Assembly: GCA_937906285.1 (NCBI GenBank)
Contig: CALCWL010000049.1
Location: 1-7,504, forward strand
From: an uncultured Rhodanobacter sp.
Lineage (GTDB): Bacteria > Pseudomonadota > Gammaproteobacteria > Xanthomonadales > Rhodanobacteraceae
Length of the DNA stretch: 7,504 nt
Direction of reading: 5' to 3'
In this document: positions 6,544-7,504 of the stretch, one piece after another
Layout of the letters: each line of letters begins with the position of its first letter
Numbering within the stretch: the stretch's first letter is position 1
Made by a program: the position numbers and the translations under genes
Notes under the pieces: generated by a model
Database searches by the model: none
What the model saw: the letters and a program-made list of their open reading frames with translations, nothing else
What the model was told of the DNA's origin: nothing

Positions 6544-6589
6544 CGAAATAGTATGTAATTACGTGGTATGTAATACATTACGAAATAGT
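6544..6589. repeat. Cluster of direct and inverted repeats next to tnpT, candidate TnpT binding/operator region
   Basis: CGAAATAGT occurs at 6544-6552 and again at 6581-6589. TATGTAAT occurs at 6552-6559 and 6567-6574. GTAATTAC at 6555-6562 is a perfect palindrome, and ATGTA-A-TACAT (6568-6578) and GTAAT-AC-ATTAC (6570-6581) are interrupted ones. All lie within 46 bp just upstream of the tnpT ribosome-binding site. Repeated symmetric motifs in this place suit a DNA-binding protein that represses its own gene and assists recombination, as KfrA-type proteins and TnpT are thought to do. The assignment to TnpT is inferred from position. Confidence 0.5.
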
Positions 6590-6601
6590 CGGGAGACGAT
6601 C

Positions 6602-7504
6602 ATGGCGCGAAGCGGGCTCTACAAATCCGATGTGCAGCGGGCGCGCGATGGCCTGTTGGCGCAGGGTCAGCACCCGTCGGTGGATGCGGTCCGGGTGGCG
6701 CTGGGCAACACCGGCTCCAAGACCACGATCCACCGCTACCTCAAGGAGCTGGAGGAAGAGGACGGCCAAGGCGTGGGCGCCAAGGTCGCCGTCAGCGAGG
6801 CGCTGCAGGACCTGGTCGGCCGGCTCGCCGCGCGCCTGCACGAGGAGGCCGAAGCCGCCATTGCCGAGGCGCGGGAGCGCTTCCAGGCGCAGCTGCAGGA
6901 GCGCGAGACCGCACTGGAGGCTTCGCGGCAGGAGGCGGCCGCGTTGAGCACACAGCTGCAACGAACCGAAATCGCCCTGCAGGCCGAGACCGAGGCGCAC
7001 GCACAGGCGCGGCAAACCCTCACCGAGGCGAACACCACGGTGCGGCAGCTGGAGGAGCGCATCGCCGGACTGACCACCCGCGTGGCCGAGCACGAGGCCC
7101 ACGCCCGCTCGCTGGAGGAGAAGCACCAACACGCGCGCGAGGCACTGGAGCACTACCGGACCTCGGTCAAGGATCAGCGTGAGCAGGAGCAGCGTCGGCA
7201 CGAGCAGCAGCTGCAAGAGCTGCAGGTCGCCCTGCGCCAGGCCAACGAGGCGCTGACGGGCAAGAACCACGAGCTGCTGCAGCTCAACCGCGACAACGGC
7301 CGCCTGCTCGAACTCAATGGGCGACTGGACAAGGACCTGCGACAGGTCCGCGCCGACGCACAGGACCAGCAGCAGGAGCTAGACGCGTTGCGGCTGATGG
7401 CCGCCGAGCACACCGCTTTGCAGGACCGATGGGCCCACGACACCCGCCGGCTGGACGCATTGCAGGTCGAGTTGACCAGCGCAAGCGAGGCATTGGCGCA
7501 AGAG
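6602..7504 (+). CDS. tnpT: TnpT, KfrA-like coiled-coil DNA-binding protein (3' end outside window)
   Basis: The frame is open from the ATG at 6602 to the window end, giving 301 codons without a stop. The ATG is preceded by GGGAG at 6591-6595 with a 6-nt spacing. Residues about 5-60 form a compact helix-turn-helix-like domain (VQRARDGLLAQGQHPSVDAV, then GSKTTIHRYLKEL) resembling the N-terminus of KfrA plasmid proteins. From about residue 62 to the visible end the chain is almost entirely Glu/Gln/Ala/Leu/Arg with heptad-like spacing and very few helix breakers, a long coiled coil. Only one proline (residue 25) is present in 301 residues. TnpT of Tn4651 and TnXax1 shares this plan and is required with TnpS for efficient cointegrate resolution; it binds rst DNA. 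Its divergent orientation from tnpS supports the call. By resemblance alone it could be a plasmid KfrA protein, but the linkage to tnpS argues for TnpT. The biased codons also create long spurious frames on the opposite strand. Confidence 0.85.
   Translation, partial: MARSGLYKSDVQRARDGLLAQGQHPSVDAVRVALGNTGSKTTIHRYLKELEEEDGQGVGAKVAVSEALQDLVGRLAARLHEEAEAAIAEARERFQAQLQERETALEASRQEAAALSTQLQRTEIALQAETEAHAQARQTLTEANTTVRQLEERIAGLTTRVAEHEAHARSLEEKHQHAREALEHYRTSVKDQREQEQRRHEQQLQELQVALRQANEALTGKNHELLQLNRDNGRLLELNGRLDKDLRQVRADAQDQQQELDALRLMAAEHTALQDRWAHDTRRLDALQVELTSASEALAQE

Larger units (their letters stand above)
6381..6601. promoter_or_regulatory. Intergenic tnpS-tnpT region, candidate cointegrate resolution site (rst) with divergent promoters
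   Basis: In Tn4651 and TnXax1 the resolution site lies between divergently transcribed tnpS and tnpT, and this 221-bp gap has the same position and a suitable size. It contains a perfect inverted-repeat core (6481-6509), a repeat cluster close to tnpT (6544-6589), and two ribosome-binding sites: GAGGA for tnpS on the minus strand near 6390-6394, and GGGAG at 6591-6595 for tnpT. The tnpT side is AT-rich compared with its surroundings, as expected for promoters. No consensus -35/-10 pair is clear; TTGTTG at 6531-6536 with TATGTAAT at 6552 is only a weak candidate. TnpS and TnpT binding here would link recombination to control of both genes; this is inference from related elements. Confidence 0.7.
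1592..7504. mobile_element. Tn3-family transposon, Tn4651/TnXax1-like, left part (right end outside window)
   Basis: The unit comprises a candidate left terminal repeat, a remnant toxin-antitoxin gene, tnpA, tnpS, a resolution-site region and tnpT. A Tn3-family DDE transposase combined with a tyrosine recombinase and a divergently transcribed coiled-coil protein defines the Tn4651 branch, which includes Tn4651, Tn5041 and the Xanthomonas TnXax1 elements. Here tnpA and tnpS are adjacent, as I recall for TnXax1. All three core genes are open through what can be seen and the catalytic residues of both enzymes are present, so the module may be functional. The left boundary rests only on the appearance of the repeat at 1592; the right repeat, the target duplication and any other cargo are not visible. 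Confidence 0.75.

Noticed and set aside
6381..6578. Longer tnpS start (490 residues from 6578)
   Set aside because: The added 66 residues would be translated from the resolution-site region and show no recombinase features. The ATG at 6380 has a well-placed GAGGA and starts the core-binding domain.
6578..7270. A 230-codon minus-strand frame opposite tnpT
   Set aside because: It is Leu/Arg-rich sequence produced by the complement of Gln/Glu/Leu coiled-coil codons. The plus-strand frame has a good ribosome-binding site, a recognisable N-terminal domain and fits its neighbours.

Overview
The window joins two unrelated pieces of proteobacterial accessory DNA. Positions 1 to about 1591 hold the end of a chromate-resistance operon: the last 81 codons of chrB, then a complete chrA. 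Positions about 1592 to 7504 look like one side of a Tn3-family transposon of the Tn4651/TnXax1 kind, which resolves cointegrates with a tyrosine recombinase (TnpS) and a coiled-coil DNA-binding partner (TnpT) instead of a serine resolvase. The GC-rich, G/C-ending codons of the transposon, and terminal-repeat and transposase features like those I recall from Xanthomonas elements, suggest Xanthomonadaceae or a related beta/gammaproteobacterium. No housekeeping gene is present to confirm the host, and the DNA could be chromosomal or plasmid-borne.

Layout. chrB (partial) and chrA are on the plus strand, almost touching, and form one operon. An AT-richer stretch without a recognisable gene follows (1436-1591). 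At 1592 begins a sequence shaped like a Tn3-family terminal repeat (GAGGGTCGG at its outer edge, GAGCTAAC at its inner edge). Inside it are about 280 bp with two strong hairpins and a perfect 14-bp palindrome, then a 60-codon gene with a GTG start that resembles the C-terminal part of ParD/RelB-type antitoxins. No toxin gene follows: the opposing 3' end of tnpA starts 6 bp later. tnpA (997 aa, DDE residues D690, D761 and E891 all present) and tnpS (424 aa, R-K-HxxR-W-Y all present) are on the minus strand, 7 bp apart, and are probably cotranscribed with tnpS first. A 221-bp intergenic region (6381-6601) separates tnpS from the divergent tnpT, whose reading frame is open to the window end. It holds a perfect 12-bp inverted repeat with a 5-bp spacer, the expected form of a tyrosine-recombinase core site, plus a cluster of direct and inverted repeats next to tnpT. 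It is best read as the cointegrate resolution site (rst) and shared promoter region.

How it works together. TnpA would join donor and target replicons into a cointegrate by acting on the terminal repeats. TnpS, helped by TnpT, would resolve it by site-specific recombination at rst. The antitoxin-like gene lies between the left terminal repeat and tnpA, and seems to be what is left of a toxin-antitoxin module. The right end of the transposon and any further cargo lie beyond position 7504. The chromate genes are outside the proposed left end, so they are neighbours of the element and not proven cargo.

Most notable points: a toxin-less antitoxin abutting the tnpA 3' end, a roughly 115-residue C-terminal extension on TnpS, and a well-formed rst candidate with two separate repeat systems. 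I found no evidence for a wholly new kind of system.
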